DNA of 64,000 nucleotides from Stutzerimonas stutzeri (GTDB taxonomy: Bacteria; Pseudomonadota; Gammaproteobacteria; Pseudomonadales; Pseudomonadaceae), in contig NZ_JAAMQZ010000020.1 in the NCBI RefSeq assembly GCF_013522825.1, positions 1 through 64,000 on the forward strand, read 5' to 3'. This document shows, piece after piece, positions 9,890-19,373 of this stretch. Numbering within the stretch: the first letter of the stretch is position 1; every line of letters starts with the position of its first letter. The position numbers and the translations under genes were made by a program. Below the pieces are notes generated by a model, which made no database searches, was not told the origin of the DNA, and was given only the letters and a program-made list of their open reading frames with translations.

Positions 9890-12286
9890 ATGAAGACAAC
9901 CATCGAATTGCCCCTTTTGCCGCTGCGCGATGTCGTGGTCTACCCGCACATGGTGATACCGCTGTTCGTTGGCCGTGAAAAATCCATCGAAGCGCTCGAA
10001 TCGGCGATGGCAGGCGACAAGCAGATCCTGCTGGTGGCTCAGAAGAACCCGGCGGACGATGATCCAACTGAGGAAGGTCTCTACCGTGTAGGTACGGTGG
10101 CAACCGTACTGCAGCTGCTCAAGCTGCCGGATGGGACCGTCAAGGTGCTGGTTGAAGGCGAGCAGCGTGGCGCCATGGAGCGTTTTATCGAGCTCGAAGA
10201 TCACTGCCGTGCCGATGTATCGCTGATCGATGAGGCGGACATCGAAGCGCGCGAAGCGGAAGTCTTTACTCGCAGCCTGCTGAGTCAGTTCGAGCAGTAC
10301 GTTCAGCTCGGCAAGAAGGTGCCTTCCGAGGTGCTGTCGTCTCTGGCGAGCATTGTCGAGCCGGCGCGCCTGGTCGATACCATGGCCGCCCATATGGCAC
10401 TCAGGATCGAGCAGAAGCAGGCCATTCTGGAAGTGACCGATCTGCCGGCCCGGGTCGAGCATGTCATGGCGCTGCTGGATGCCGAGATCGACCTGCTGCA
10501 GGTCGAAAAGCGTATTCGCGGTCGCGTCAAGAAACAGATGGAGCGTAGCCAGCGCGAGTACTATCTGAATGAGCAGATGAAGGCCATTCAGAAAGAGCTG
10601 GGCGATATCGACGAAGGACACAACGAAATCGATGACCTGAAAAAGCGCATCGAGAATGCAGGCCTGAGCAAGGACGCCCATGCCAAGGCGACGACCGAGC
10701 TGAACAAGCTCAAGCAGATGTCGCCGATGTCAGCCGAGGCCACGGTGGTGCGGACCTACATCGACTGGCTGGTCAATGTGCCGTGGAAGGCCGCCAGCAA
10801 GGTGCGCCTGGATCTGGCCAAAGCCGAGGAAGTGCTCGATGCCGATCACTACGGGCTGGAGGAGGTCAAGGACCGCATCCTCGAATACCTGGCCGTGCAG
10901 AAGCGCGTGAAGAAGCTCAAGGGCCCGGTGCTCTGCCTGGTCGGGCCGCCTGGTGTCGGTAAAACCTCTCTGGCCGAGTCCATTGCCCGTTCAACCAACC
11001 GCAAGTTCGTCCGGATGGCGCTGGGCGGGGTGCGTGACGAGGCGGAAATTCGCGGTCATCGGCGTACCTATATCGGTTCGATGCCAGGGCGCCTGATCCA
11101 GAAGATGACCAAGGTAGGCGTGCGCAACCCGCTGTTCCTGCTCGATGAAATCGACAAGATGGGCAACGACATGCGTGGCGATCCGGCCTCGGCGCTGCTT
11201 GAGGTGCTGGACCCGGAACAGAACCATAATTTCAATGACCACTACCTTGAGGTCGATTACGACCTGTCGGATGTGATGTTCCTCTGTACCGCCAACTCGA
11301 TGAACATCCCTCCGGCCTTGCTCGACCGCATGGAGGTGATTCGTCTTCCCGGCTACACCGAGGACGAAAAGATCAACATCGCCATCCGTTATCTGGTGCC
11401 CAAGCAGGTCCAGGCCAACGGACTGAAGAAGTCCGAACTGCAGTTCGACGAAGACGCGATTCGCGACATCATCCGCTACTACACCCGCGAGGCCGGCGTT
11501 CGTGGCCTGGAGCGCCAGGTGGCGAAGGTCTGCCGCAAGGTGGTCAAGGAACATGCTGCCCAGAAGAGCTTCGCGGTAACGGTCACCTGCGAGACGCTTG
11601 AGCACTTTCTGGGCGTGCGCAAGTTCCGTTATGGCCTCGCCGAACTGGAGGATCAGGTCGGCCAGGTAACCGGGTTGGCCTGGACCCAGGTCGGGGGGGA
11701 ACTGCTCACGATCGAAGCGGCGGTGGTGCCTGGCAAGGGCCGGCTGACCAAGACCGGCTCTCTGGGGGACGTGATGGGCGAATCCATTACCGCAGCGCTG
11801 ACCGTGGTCCGCAGCCGTGCCGCCAGTATGGGCATTGCGCCGGATTTCCATGAAAAACAGGATATCCATATTCATGTTCCGGAAGGGGCAACGCCGAAGG
11901 ACGGCCCAAGCGCCGGTATTGGCATGTGTACGGCGCTGGTGTCGGCCCTGACACAAATTCCGGTACGCGCGGAGGTCGCCATGACCGGCGAAATCACTCT
12001 GCGCGGACAGGTGCTGGCCATCGGCGGGCTGAAAGAGAAACTGCTGGCTGCACACCGGGGCGGCATCAGAACGGTGATCATCCCTGAAGAGAATCAGCGT
12101 GATCTGAAAGAGATTCCCGAGAATATTAAGCAGGACCTGCAGATTAAACCTGTGAAGTGGATTGACGAAGTCCTCCAAATTGCGCTGCAATACGCGCCGG
12201 AGCCCTTGCCTGACGCGGCTCCCGATATCGTTGCGAAGGAAGACAAGCGCGAGTCTGATTCCAAGGAGCGAATCAGCACGCATTAG
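9890..12286 (+). CDS. lon: ATP-dependent protease La
   Basis: Cytoplasmic AAA+ serine protease degrading misfolded and regulatory proteins. 798 residues from the ATG at 9890, which starts MKTTIELPLLPLRD like other pseudomonads; upstream in-frame ATG codons at 9842 and 9866 would add an unmatched leader. N-terminal LAN substrate-binding domain, coiled region with MERSQREYYLNEQMKAIQKE, Walker A GPPGVGKTS and a C-terminal protease domain with catalytic Ser674 (KDGPSAG) and Lys717 (GGLKEK). Alone between a clpX terminator and the hupB promoter. Confidence 0.97.
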   Translation: MKTTIELPLLPLRDVVVYPHMVIPLFVGREKSIEALESAMAGDKQILLVAQKNPADDDPTEEGLYRVGTVATVLQLLKLPDGTVKVLVEGEQRGAMERFIELEDHCRADVSLIDEADIEAREAEVFTRSLLSQFEQYVQLGKKVPSEVLSSLASIVEPARLVDTMAAHMALRIEQKQAILEVTDLPARVEHVMALLDAEIDLLQVEKRIRGRVKKQMERSQREYYLNEQMKAIQKELGDIDEGHNEIDDLKKRIENAGLSKDAHAKATTELNKLKQMSPMSAEATVVRTYIDWLVNVPWKAASKVRLDLAKAEEVLDADHYGLEEVKDRILEYLAVQKRVKKLKGPVLCLVGPPGVGKTSLAESIARSTNRKFVRMALGGVRDEAEIRGHRRTYIGSMPGRLIQKMTKVGVRNPLFLLDEIDKMGNDMRGDPASALLEVLDPEQNHNFNDHYLEVDYDLSDVMFLCTANSMNIPPALLDRMEVIRLPGYTEDEKINIAIRYLVPKQVQANGLKKSELQFDEDAIRDIIRYYTREAGVRGLERQVAKVCRKVVKEHAAQKSFAVTVTCETLEHFLGVRKFRYGLAELEDQVGQVTGLAWTQVGGELLTIEAAVVPGKGRLTKTGSLGDVMGESITAALTVVRSRAASMGIAPDFHEKQDIHIHVPEGATPKDGPSAGIGMCTALVSALTQIPVRAEVAMTGEITLRGQVLAIGGLKEKLLAAHRGGIRTVIIPEENQRDLKEIPENIKQDLQIKPVKWIDEVLQIALQYAPEPLPDAAPDIVAKEDKRESDSKERISTH

Positions 12287-12300
12287 CCTGAAAGGCTTTG

Positions 12301-12330
12301 TTGACATATTTTCGGCGCCCTTGATATAAA
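12301..12330 (+). promoter_or_regulatory. Sigma-70 promoter of hupB
   Basis: A perfect -35 TTGACA (12301-12306) and TATAAA (12325-12330) with an 18-base spacer, 15 bases after the lon stop and 88 bases before the hupB start. A strong promoter suits an abundant nucleoid protein. Confidence 0.75.
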
Positions 12331-12418
12331 CCGGCCCTTCGTGTCGCTGGCGTTTCAGCACCGTTTTGCCTACACCCAAAATTAAAGATACGACTCAACA
12401 GAAATAAGGGGACTTAGA

Positions 12419-12691
12419 GTGAACAAGTCGGAACTGATCGATGCCATCGCTGCATCTGCTGATATCCCGAAAGCTGTTGCTGGCCGCGCGCTGGATGCAG
12501 TGATTGAATCCGTCACTGGCGCTCTGAAGGCTGGTGATTCCGTGGTGCTGGTTGGTTTCGGTACTTTCGCTGTCAAGGAGCGCGCCGCACGCACTGGCCG
12601 CAACCCTCAGACTGGCAAGCCGATCAACATTGCCGCCGCCAAGATTCCGGGCTTCAAGGCTGGCAAGGCTCTGAAAGACGCGGTCAACTAA
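12419..12691 (+). CDS. hupB: DNA-binding protein HU-beta
   Basis: Small basic nucleoid protein that bends DNA. 90 residues, full length for the family, with the HU signature [21 protein letters not shown] and the DNA-contacting proline arm within it. The start is GTG at 12419, preceded by AAGGGGAC; a GTG start for this gene is therefore decided by the ribosome binding site and by the conserved [11 protein letters not shown] opening. It is preceded by its own promoter and followed by a structured RNA segment and a strong terminator. Confidence 0.97.
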   Translation: MNKSELIDAIAASADIPKAVAGRALDAVIESVTGALKAGDSVVLVGFGTFAVKERAARTGRNPQTGKPINIAAAKIPGFKAGKALKDAVN

Positions 12692-12712
12692 GCGCTTTCG
12701 ATCCGGTCGGTT

Positions 12713-12840
12713 GTCAGCTCGTTCTGACCCTGCCATGGAGCGGTTACCTGTAGGCCATGCCTGTTGCAGTCGGGCTTGAAACCAAGTCCAACCGCTCCAA
12801 AAGCTCCGAGAAGGCGCATCCCCGGATGCGCCTTTCTTTT
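12713..12840 (+). ncRNA. Structured hupB 3' region, candidate 3'-UTR small RNA
   Basis: Between the hupB stop and the terminator lies a set of nested inverted repeats. A 5-bp hairpin GTCAG/CTGAC is at 12713-12728. A 9-bp stem GGAGCGGTT (12737-12745) with AACCGCTCC (12790-12798) encloses two hairpins: AGGC/GCCT (12752-12762) and GGGCTTG/CAAGTCC (12772-12789, one G-T). That makes a three-way junction with the second hairpin stacked directly on the closing stem. It ends at the terminator at 12811-12840. No good separate promoter is seen, so a 3'-UTR-derived RNA is the likeliest reading. Existence as a stable RNA is inference. Confidence 0.4.
12811..12840 (+). terminator. Terminator after hupB
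   Basis: AAGGCGCATC (12811-12820) pairs with GATGCGCCTT (12825-12834), loop CCCG, followed by TCTTTTT. Strong rho-independent terminator. Confidence 0.9.
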
Positions 12841-12896
12841 TATCCGGATTCCACCCGTGCTGCAGTGACTTTGCGCAGCTGACTCCTGGGGGATGC

Positions 12897-14750
12897 ATGC
12901 TTCAGAATATCAGGGACAATTCACAAGGCTGGATTGCCAAGACCATCATCGGCATCATCGTCATGCTACTGGCGCTGACGGGCTTCGAAGCCATTTTCAA
13001 CACATCGGGCAGCAGCCGTAATGCCGCTGAGGTGAATGGCGAGGAAATCTCGCTGGACGATCTCAATCAGGCGATGAATATGCAGCGCCGGCAGCTGGTC
13101 CAGCAGCTGGGTGGCGATTTCGATCCTTCGCTGCTGGATGATCGACTGGTTCGTGAATCCTCCCTGCGCGGGTTGATCGACCAGGCCCTGTTGCTGCAGG
13201 GCGCACGCAAGGCTGATTTCGCCTTCTCCGATACAGCACTCGACCAGTTGATTCTGCAAACGCCCGAATTTGCCGTCGATGGCGTGTTCAACGCTGGCCG
13301 CTTCGACCAGTTCATTCAGCAACTGGGCTACACAAGGCTTCAGTTCCGCGATCTGCTCCGCCAGGAAATGCTGGTAGGCCAGCTCCAGGCGGGTATCGGC
13401 GCTTCCGGTTTCGTTACCGATGAGCAGATCCAGCACTTCGCACGCCTTGAGCAGCAAACCCGTGACTTCGCAATCGTTACAGTGCCTGCAGATAACACTG
13501 CGGTCGAGGTGAGCGAGGAGCAGGCACGTGAATACTACGAGCAGAATACGGACCGTTTCCGTTCACCCGAACAGGTTGTGCTGGACTACATCGCGCTGAA
13601 CAAGGAGTCTTTCTTCGATCAGGTCGATGTCACCGATGAGCAGGTGCAAAGCCTGTATCAGCAGCGTATCGCGAACCTGGCGGAGCAGCGCCGCGCGGCA
13701 CATATCCTGATCGAGTCGGATGGTTCGGGCGACACCGAGGCAAAGGCGAAAATCGATGAAATCGCCCAGCGCCTGGCTGCTGGTGAAGATTTCGCGGCGC
13801 TGGCCAAGGAAGTCTCCGAGGACCCCGGCTCCGCTGGCGAGGGTGGGGATCTGGGCTTTGCCGGTCCTGGCGTTTACGATCCTGACTTCGAGGATGCGCT
13901 CTATGCGCTGGCACAGGATCAGGTGTCGGAGCCCGTACGTTCGGAGTTCGGCTGGCATCTGATCAAGCTGCTGGGCATTCAGTCGCCCGAAGTACCGGCA
14001 CTGGAAAGCCTGAGGCCCGAACTGGTGCGTGAGCTCAAGGCGCAACAGGTCGAACAGCGCTTCGTGGAAGTCAGCAAGCAACTGGAAGACTATGCCTTCG
14101 AGTCTTCCGATCTGGCCCAGCCAGCGCAGGAGTTGGCGCTGACCGTGCAGACCACCGAGGCCTTCGGTCGCGAAGGGGGCAACGGCATCGCCGCCAATCG
14201 TCAGGTTATTCAGACGGCATTCAGCGATGAAATTCTGGTTGATGGTGCCAACAGCGGCGTTATCGAACTGGACCCGGATACCGCCGTCGTCGTACGGGTC
14301 AAGCAGCATCTGCAGCCTGAAGTTATGGCGTTCGATGCGGTGAAGGAGGGCATCATTGCCCAGTTGCAGCAGAGCGAGGCAGCCCAGAAAGCCAGCGAGG
14401 AAGGCCAGCGCCTGCTGAACGCACTGCGTGACGGCGAGCAGGTTGAAGGGCAGTGGCAGGCGACAGAGGCCGCCTCACGCAGTCAGGAAGGCGTTGAACC
14501 TGCCGTGCTGCAGCAAGCGTTCCGTATGCCACGCCCGGAAGCGAGCGACAAGCCAAGCTATGGCAGCGTTCGTCTCGGTAACGGTGATTTCGTCGTCATT
14601 CGCCTGGAGGGCGTCAGCGAACCGAATGCCGAGCTTTCCGAGCAGGACAAGCAGAGCTATCGCCGCTTCCTGGCCTCACGCAGCGGCCAGCAGGATTTCG
14701 CGGCCTACCGTGAAATGCAGCATGCCGAGGCCAAGATCGAGACCTTCTGA
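12897..14750 (+). CDS. ppiD: Periplasmic folding chaperone / peptidyl-prolyl isomerase PpiD
   Basis: Inner-membrane-anchored chaperone facing the periplasm, helping outer-membrane and exported proteins leave the Sec translocon. 617 residues. A single N-terminal membrane segment lies at about 14-32 (IAKTIIGIIVMLLALTGF); a SurA-like chaperone region follows; a parvulin domain (AAHILIE, GGDLGFAG, FGWHLIKL) covers roughly 262-362; the rest is a helical C-terminal region. ATG at 12897. Follows hupB as in relatives and ends at a bidirectional terminator shared with fabI. Confidence 0.95.
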   Translation: MLQNIRDNSQGWIAKTIIGIIVMLLALTGFEAIFNTSGSSRNAAEVNGEEISLDDLNQAMNMQRRQLVQQLGGDFDPSLLDDRLVRESSLRGLIDQALLLQGARKADFAFSDTALDQLILQTPEFAVDGVFNAGRFDQFIQQLGYTRLQFRDLLRQEMLVGQLQAGIGASGFVTDEQIQHFARLEQQTRDFAIVTVPADNTAVEVSEEQAREYYEQNTDRFRSPEQVVLDYIALNKESFFDQVDVTDEQVQSLYQQRIANLAEQRRAAHILIESDGSGDTEAKAKIDEIAQRLAAGEDFAALAKEVSEDPGSAGEGGDLGFAGPGVYDPDFEDALYALAQDQVSEPVRSEFGWHLIKLLGIQSPEVPALESLRPELVRELKAQQVEQRFVEVSKQLEDYAFESSDLAQPAQELALTVQTTEAFGREGGNGIAANRQVIQTAFSDEILVDGANSGVIELDPDTAVVVRVKQHLQPEVMAFDAVKEGIIAQLQQSEAAQKASEEGQRLLNALRDGEQVEGQWQATEAASRSQEGVEPAVLQQAFRMPRPEASDKPSYGSVRLGNGDFVVIRLEGVSEPNAELSEQDKQSYRRFLASRSGQQDFAAYREMQHAEAKIETF

Positions 14751-14768
14751 TCCGTATCGGCTGGCCGG

Positions 14769-14790
14769 GCGCTTACAAGTTCGTAAGCGC
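14769..14790 (+). terminator. Hairpin after ppiD
   Basis: Perfect 8-bp stem GCGCTTAC/GTAAGCGC with a 6-base loop, 18 bases after the ppiD stop. It is followed by TTGG rather than a T run and precedes the stronger terminator at 14806. Confidence 0.5.
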
Positions 14791-14805
14791 TTGGATTGCA
14801 CAAAC

Positions 14806-14835
14806 AAAAAAACCGCACCAGGGTGCGGTTTTTTT
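14806..14835. terminator. Bidirectional terminator between ppiD and fabI
   Basis: AACCGCAC (14811-14818) pairs with GTGCGGTT (14823-14830), flanked by an A run before and a T run after, so it works for both convergent transcripts. Confidence 0.92.
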
Positions 14836-14858
14836 ACGACTTTTTCCGGCGTGCAGAA

Positions 14859-15653
14859 TCAGTCTTCGATGGCACCCATGGCGGTGGTGTTGAAGCCGCC
14901 ATCGACATAGAGGATTTCACCGCTGATGCCGGAAGCGAGATCCGAGCAGAGGAAGGCGCCAGCGTTGCCGACTTCCTCGATGGTCACGTTGCGGCGCAGC
15001 GGAGTCTGCTTCTCGTTGGCGGCGAGCATCTTGCGGAAGCTCTTGATGCCGGATGCTGCGAGCGTGCGGATCGGGCCGGCGGAAACCGCATTGACGCGGG
15101 TGCCTTCCGGGCCAAGGCTGCCGGCCAGGTAGCGGACGCCGGCTTCAAGACTGGCCTTGGCCATGCCCATGACGTTGTAGTTGGGCATGGTGCGCTCGGC
15201 ACCGAGGTAGGACAGGGTGAGGATGGAGCCGTTGCGGCCCTTCATCATCGGACGCCCGGCCTTGGCCAGGGCCACCAGGCTGTAGGCGCTGATGTCGTGG
15301 GCGATCTTGAAGCCGTCACGGGTGGTGACGTCGGTGAAGTCGCCATCGAGCTGGTCGCCCGGCGCGAAGCCCACGGAATGGACGATGCCGTCCAGGCCAT
15401 CCCACTTCTTGCCCAGTTCGCTAAAGACCTGGGCGATTTCATCGTCGTTGGCCACATCGCAGGGGAAGCACAGTTCCGGACCCGAGCCCCAGCTCGCGGC
15501 GAACTCTTCGACACGGCCCTTGAGCTTCTCGTTCTGATAGGTGAACGCCAGCTCGGCGCCTTCGCGGTGCATGGCCGCCGCGATGCCCGAGGCAATCGAA
15601 AGTTTGCTGGCAACGCCAACGATCAGTACGCGCTTGCCGCTAAGAAAACCCAT
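14859..15653 (-). CDS. fabI: Enoyl-[acyl-carrier-protein] reductase (NADH)
   Basis: Last step of each fatty acid elongation cycle; the triclosan target. 264 residues. The short-chain dehydrogenase fold shows [13 protein letters not shown] for cofactor binding and the FabI catalytic set Tyr149, Tyr159 and Lys166 ([13 protein letters not shown] then MAK). The ATG at 15653 lies inside the last codons of the upstream ABC transporter gene (14-base overlap) and has GAGGG nine bases before it. fabI is thus the last gene of the leftward peptide-transporter run, though a private promoter inside nppD cannot be excluded. Confidence 0.96.
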   Translation of the reverse strand: MGFLSGKRVLIVGVASKLSIASGIAAAMHREGAELAFTYQNEKLKGRVEEFAASWGSGPELCFPCDVANDDEIAQVFSELGKKWDGLDGIVHSVGFAPGDQLDGDFTDVTTRDGFKIAHDISAYSLVALAKAGRPMMKGRNGSILTLSYLGAERTMPNYNVMGMAKASLEAGVRYLAGSLGPEGTRVNAVSAGPIRTLAASGIKSFRKMLAANEKQTPLRRNVTIEEVGNAGAFLCSDLASGISGEILYVDGGFNTTAMGAIED

Positions 15654-17277
15654 GTGCTTGTCCCTCTTCTGGTTGTTCAGCCGCTGGCGCCATGAAGGCG
15701 GATTCCAGCAACTGCTGTGTATATGGATGTTGGGGCGCGGCGAAGATGGTCCTGGCCGCGCCCTGTTCAACTACCTTGCCTTGCTTGACCACCATCATCT
15801 GGTGGCTCAGCGCCCGTACCACCGCCAGGTCATGGCTGATGAACAGGTAGGTCAGGTTGTACTTGGCCTGCAGCGAGCGTAATAGCTCCACGACCTGCCG
15901 TTGTACGGTTCTGTCCAGGGCAGAGGTCGGCTCGTCGAGCAGAATCAGCTCGGGCTTGAGCACCAGAGCCCTGGCAATGGCGATACGCTGTCGCTGGCCC
16001 CCGGAAAATTCGTGGGGATAGCGGTGGCGGCTCTCCGGGTCGAGCCCTACCTCGACCAGCGCATCGATGATCGCCTGCGCCTGTTCCTCGGCGTTGCCCA
16101 TTCCATGAATGTCGAGACCTTCGCCGACGATCTGGCCGACGGACATTCGCGGGCTGAGGCTGCCGAAAGGGTCTTGGAACACCACCTGCATCTGCCGCCG
16201 CAGGGGGCGTACCGCGCGCTGGGACATCTTCTCCAGCGCCTGGCCCTGAAAACGTATCTCGCCGCGACTGGACAGCAAACGCAGTATCGCGAGCCCCAAT
16301 GTTGACTTGCCGGAGCCGCTTTCGCCAACAATTCCCAGTGTCTGCCCTCTGGGCAGGCTGAAGGTGACGCCATCGACAGCCTTGATATGGTCCACCGTGC
16401 GCCGCAGCAAGCCCTTCCTGATCGGGAACCAGACCCGCAGGTCCTGCACTTCCAGCAGGGGTGGCGCAGGCTCGGCTGGTGCCGGGTCGCCGCTGGGCTC
16501 GGCTGCGAGCAATTCCTGGGTATAGGGATGCTGCGGTTTGTGAAACAACTCCTCGCACGACGCCTGTTCGACGATGCGACCGCTCTGCATGACACATACG
16601 CGATGTGCAATGCGCCGAACCAGATTGAGATCATGGCTGATCAGCAGCAAGGACATGCCCAGGCGTGCCTGCAATTCCTTGAGCAGCTCAAGGATTTTCA
16701 GCTGTACCGTGACATCCAGCGCCGTGGTGGGTTCGTCGGCGATCAGCAGTTCGGGTTCGTTGGCCAGCGCCATGGCGATTACAACGCGCTGGCGCTGACC
16801 GCCGGAAAGCTCGTGTGGATAGGCGCGAATGCGTTTTTTCGGTTCCGGTATGCCCACCAGTTCCAGCAGTTCCAGGGTGCGGGCGCTGGCCGCCTTGCCC
16901 CTCAGCCCCTTGTGCAGCTGCAGCACCTCGTTGATCTGGGTACCGACCGTGTGCAGCGGATTCAGCGAAGTCATGGGCTCCTGAAACACCATGGCGATGC
17001 GATTGCCGCGTATCTGCCGCATGCGTTTCTCGTCCGCCTTGAGCAGGTCCTCGCCCGCATAACGGATTTCTCCGGCTGGGTGCCTGGCAAGCGGGTAGGG
17101 CAGCAGTCGCAGTATCGAATGGGCCGTGACGGATTTGCCCGAGCCGCTTTCACCCACCAGCGCCAGGGTTTCGCCCTTGCGAATGTCGAAACTGACGCCT
17201 TCGACGACGCGTTGCGCTCTGTCCACGTTGACGAACTCGACGGCCAGGTCGCGCACTTCTATCAGATTCTCAGTCAT
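15640..17277 (-). CDS. nppD: Peptide ABC transporter, fused double ATP-binding protein
   Basis: Energises import of peptides through NppB/NppC. About 545 residues with two complete ABC domains in tandem: first Walker A GESGSGKS at about 42-49, signature LSGGQRQR, Walker B LLIADEP; second [24 protein letters not shown]. This YejF/NppD layout fuses what OppD and OppF do separately. The ATG at 17277 is one base past the nppC stop and has AGGAAAT upstream, so translation is coupled; an in-frame ATG at 17301 is less likely. Orthologous systems import microcin C and peptidyl-nucleoside antibiotics in other bacteria; substrate here is inferred. Confidence 0.92.
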   Translation of the reverse strand: MTENLIEVRDLAVEFVNVDRAQRVVEGVSFDIRKGETLALVGESGSGKSVTAHSILRLLPYPLARHPAGEIRYAGEDLLKADEKRMRQIRGNRIAMVFQEPMTSLNPLHTVGTQINEVLQLHKGLRGKAASARTLELLELVGIPEPKKRIRAYPHELSGGQRQRVVIAMALANEPELLIADEPTTALDVTVQLKILELLKELQARLGMSLLLISHDLNLVRRIAHRVCVMQSGRIVEQASCEELFHKPQHPYTQELLAAEPSGDPAPAEPAPPLLEVQDLRVWFPIRKGLLRRTVDHIKAVDGVTFSLPRGQTLGIVGESGSGKSTLGLAILRLLSSRGEIRFQGQALEKMSQRAVRPLRRQMQVVFQDPFGSLSPRMSVGQIVGEGLDIHGMGNAEEQAQAIIDALVEVGLDPESRHRYPHEFSGGQRQRIAIARALVLKPELILLDEPTSALDRTVQRQVVELLRSLQAKYNLTYLFISHDLAVVRALSHQMMVVKQGKVVEQGAARTIFAAPQHPYTQQLLESAFMAPAAEQPEEGQAHGFS

Positions 17278-17278
17278 G

Positions 17279-18298
17279 CTATTTCCTGGGGTCGAAGGCA
17301 TCGCGAGCGGCCTCGCCGATGAATACCAGCAGGCTCAGCATGATCGCCAGGACCATGAAGGCACTGATGCCCAGCCAGGGCGCCTGCAGGTTCGACTTGC
17401 CCTGGGCCACCAGCTCACCGAGCGAGGGTGCTCCGGGCGGCAGGCCGAAGCCGAGAAAGTCCAGGGCCGTCAGCGTGCCGATGGCACCGGTGAGGATGAA
17501 GGGCATGAAGGTCATGGTCGAGACCATGGCGTTGGGCAGGATATGGCGGAACATGATGGCGCCATTGCCCATGCCCAGTGCCCGCGCGGCACGCACGTAT
17601 TCGAGATTGCGTCCGCGCAGGAACTCGGCGCGCACCACATCGACCAGGCTCATCCAGGAGAACAGCAGCATGATGCCCAGCAGCCACCAGAAGTTCGGCT
17701 GCACGAAGCTGGCGAGGATGATCAGCAGATAAAGCACCGGCAACCCGGACCAGATTTCCAGCACCCGCTGGCCGAGCAGATCGACCCAGCCGCCGTAGAA
17801 GCCCTGCAGGGCGCCAGCGATCACGCCGATGACCGAACTGATCAGGGTCAGGGTCAGCGCAAACAGCACCGAGATGCGAAAGCCGTAGATGATGCGGGCG
17901 AGCACGTCGCGGCCCTGGTCGTCGGTGCCCAGCCAGTTGGTTGTCGAGGGCGGGCCGGGCGCGGGCACCTGCAGATCATAGTTGATGCTGGAATAGCTGA
18001 ACGGAATCGGCGGCCAGATCATCCAGCCATCCTTCTCCTCGATCAGTTCCTGTATGTATGGGCTCTTGTAGTTGGCCTGCATGGGAAACTCGCCACCGAA
18101 GCGGGTTTCCGGGTAGCGCTTGAACACCGGGAAAAACCATTCGCCGTCGTAGCGCACTACGATGGGCTTGTCATTGGCGACCAGTTCAGCACCGAGACTG
18201 AGAATGAACAATGCGAGAAACAGCCACAGTGACCACCAGCCGCGCTTATGCGATTTGAACAGGGCAAAACGGCGCTGATTGAGGGGGGACAGTGTCAT
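17279..18298 (-). CDS. nppC: Peptide ABC transporter permease (YejE/NppC type)
   Basis: Second inner-membrane permease of the importer. 339 residues with an N-terminal hydrophobic segment at about 22-40, a periplasmic loop region of around 100 residues, then the five-helix permease core with the EAA-type loop (EYVRAARALGMGNGAIMFRHILPNA, quoted here only by its ends EYVRAAR and HILPNA). The start overlaps the nppB stop as TGATG. Ends one base before the nppD start. Confidence 0.93.
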   Translation of the reverse strand: MTLSPLNQRRFALFKSHKRGWWSLWLFLALFILSLGAELVANDKPIVVRYDGEWFFPVFKRYPETRFGGEFPMQANYKSPYIQELIEEKDGWMIWPPIPFSYSSINYDLQVPAPGPPSTTNWLGTDDQGRDVLARIIYGFRISVLFALTLTLISSVIGVIAGALQGFYGGWVDLLGQRVLEIWSGLPVLYLLIILASFVQPNFWWLLGIMLLFSWMSLVDVVRAEFLRGRNLEYVRAARALGMGNGAIMFRHILPNAMVSTMTFMPFILTGAIGTLTALDFLGFGLPPGAPSLGELVAQGKSNLQAPWLGISAFMVLAIMLSLLVFIGEAARDAFDPRK

Positions 18299-19371
18299 CA
18301 GGCCTCCCTGCTTTCGAAATCGATGCGTGGATCGACCAGGGTGTAGGTCAGGTCACCGATCAGCTTCACCACCAGTCCCAGCAGGGTAAAAAGAAAGAGG
18401 GTGCCGAACACCACCGGGTAGTCACGGTTGATCGCCGCCTCGAAGCTGAGCAGTCCCAGGCCATCGAGGGAGAAGATCACCTCGATCAGCAGCGAGCCAG
18501 TGAAGAACATGCCGATAAAGGCTGCCGGAAAGCCGGCGATGATGATCAGCATCGCATTGCGGAACACGTGCCCGTAGAGCACCCGGTTCTTGCTCAGGCC
18601 CTTGGCGCGGGCGGTGATGACGTACTGCTTGTTGATCTCGTCGAGAAAGCTGTTCTTGGTCAGCAGCGTCAGGGTCGCGAAGTTACCGATGACCAGGGCG
18701 GTGACGGGCAGCGCCAGGTGCCAGAAGTAGTCGAGGATCTTGCCGCCCAGCGTCAGCTCGTCGAAGTTGCCCGAGGTCAGCCCCCGGAGTGGAAACCAGT
18801 TCCAGTAGCTGCCACCGGCGAACAGCACGATCAGCAGGATGGCGAACAGGAAGGCCGGGATGGCATAGCCGATAATGATCGCCGAGCTGGTCCAGACGTC
18901 GAACGGGCTGCCGTGGCGCGTGGCCTTGGCGATGCCCAGGGGGATCGAGGCCAGGTACATGATCAGGGTGCTCCACAGACCCAGGGAGATCGACACCGGC
19001 ATTTTTTCGATGATCAGGTCGGTCACCTTGGCATCGCGAAAGAAACTTTCGCCGAAATCCAGCCGCAGGTAGTTGCTGAGCATGATCCAGAAGCGTTCCG
19101 CAGGCGGTTTGTCGAAGCCGTAGAGGCGCTCGATCTCCGCGATCAGGTCGGGGTCGAGGCCCTGGGCACCGCGATAGTTGTTGCCGGCGGCGGCCACTTC
19201 CGAGCCGCCGCCGGCGATGCGGCTGGTGGCGCCTTCGAAGCCTTCCAGCTTGGCGATGGCCTGTTCGACCGGGCCGCCGGGTGCGGCCTGGATGATGAGG
19301 AAATTGATCAGCAGAATGCCGAACAGGGTCGGGATGACCAGCAGCAGCCGGCGAAAGATATAGGCGAGCAT
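18298..19371 (-). CDS. nppB: Peptide ABC transporter permease (YejB/NppB type)
   Basis: First inner-membrane permease of the importer, 357 residues. The first membrane helix is at about 8-28 ([19 protein letters not shown]), then a long periplasmic stretch and a five-helix core; EAA-loop residues appear as [15 protein letters not shown]. The ATG starts two bases after the nppA2 stop and the stop overlaps the nppC start by one base, showing tight translational coupling. Confidence 0.93.
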   Translation of the reverse strand: MLAYIFRRLLLVIPTLFGILLINFLIIQAAPGGPVEQAIAKLEGFEGATSRIAGGGSEVAAAGNNYRGAQGLDPDLIAEIERLYGFDKPPAERFWIMLSNYLRLDFGESFFRDAKVTDLIIEKMPVSISLGLWSTLIMYLASIPLGIAKATRHGSPFDVWTSSAIIIGYAIPAFLFAILLIVLFAGGSYWNWFPLRGLTSGNFDELTLGGKILDYFWHLALPVTALVIGNFATLTLLTKNSFLDEINKQYVITARAKGLSKNRVLYGHVFRNAMLIIIAGFPAAFIGMFFTGSLLIEVIFSLDGLGLLSFEAAINRDYPVVFGTLFLFTLLGLVVKLIGDLTYTLVDPRIDFESREA

Positions 19372-19373
19372 TC

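Noticed and set aside
12713..12800. Unannotated tRNA after hupB (7-bp acceptor-like GGAGCGG/CCGCTCC)
   Set aside because: There is no anticodon arm or T-loop consensus; the inner arms are 4 and 7 bp with non-tRNA loops. Kept only as a structured RNA candidate.
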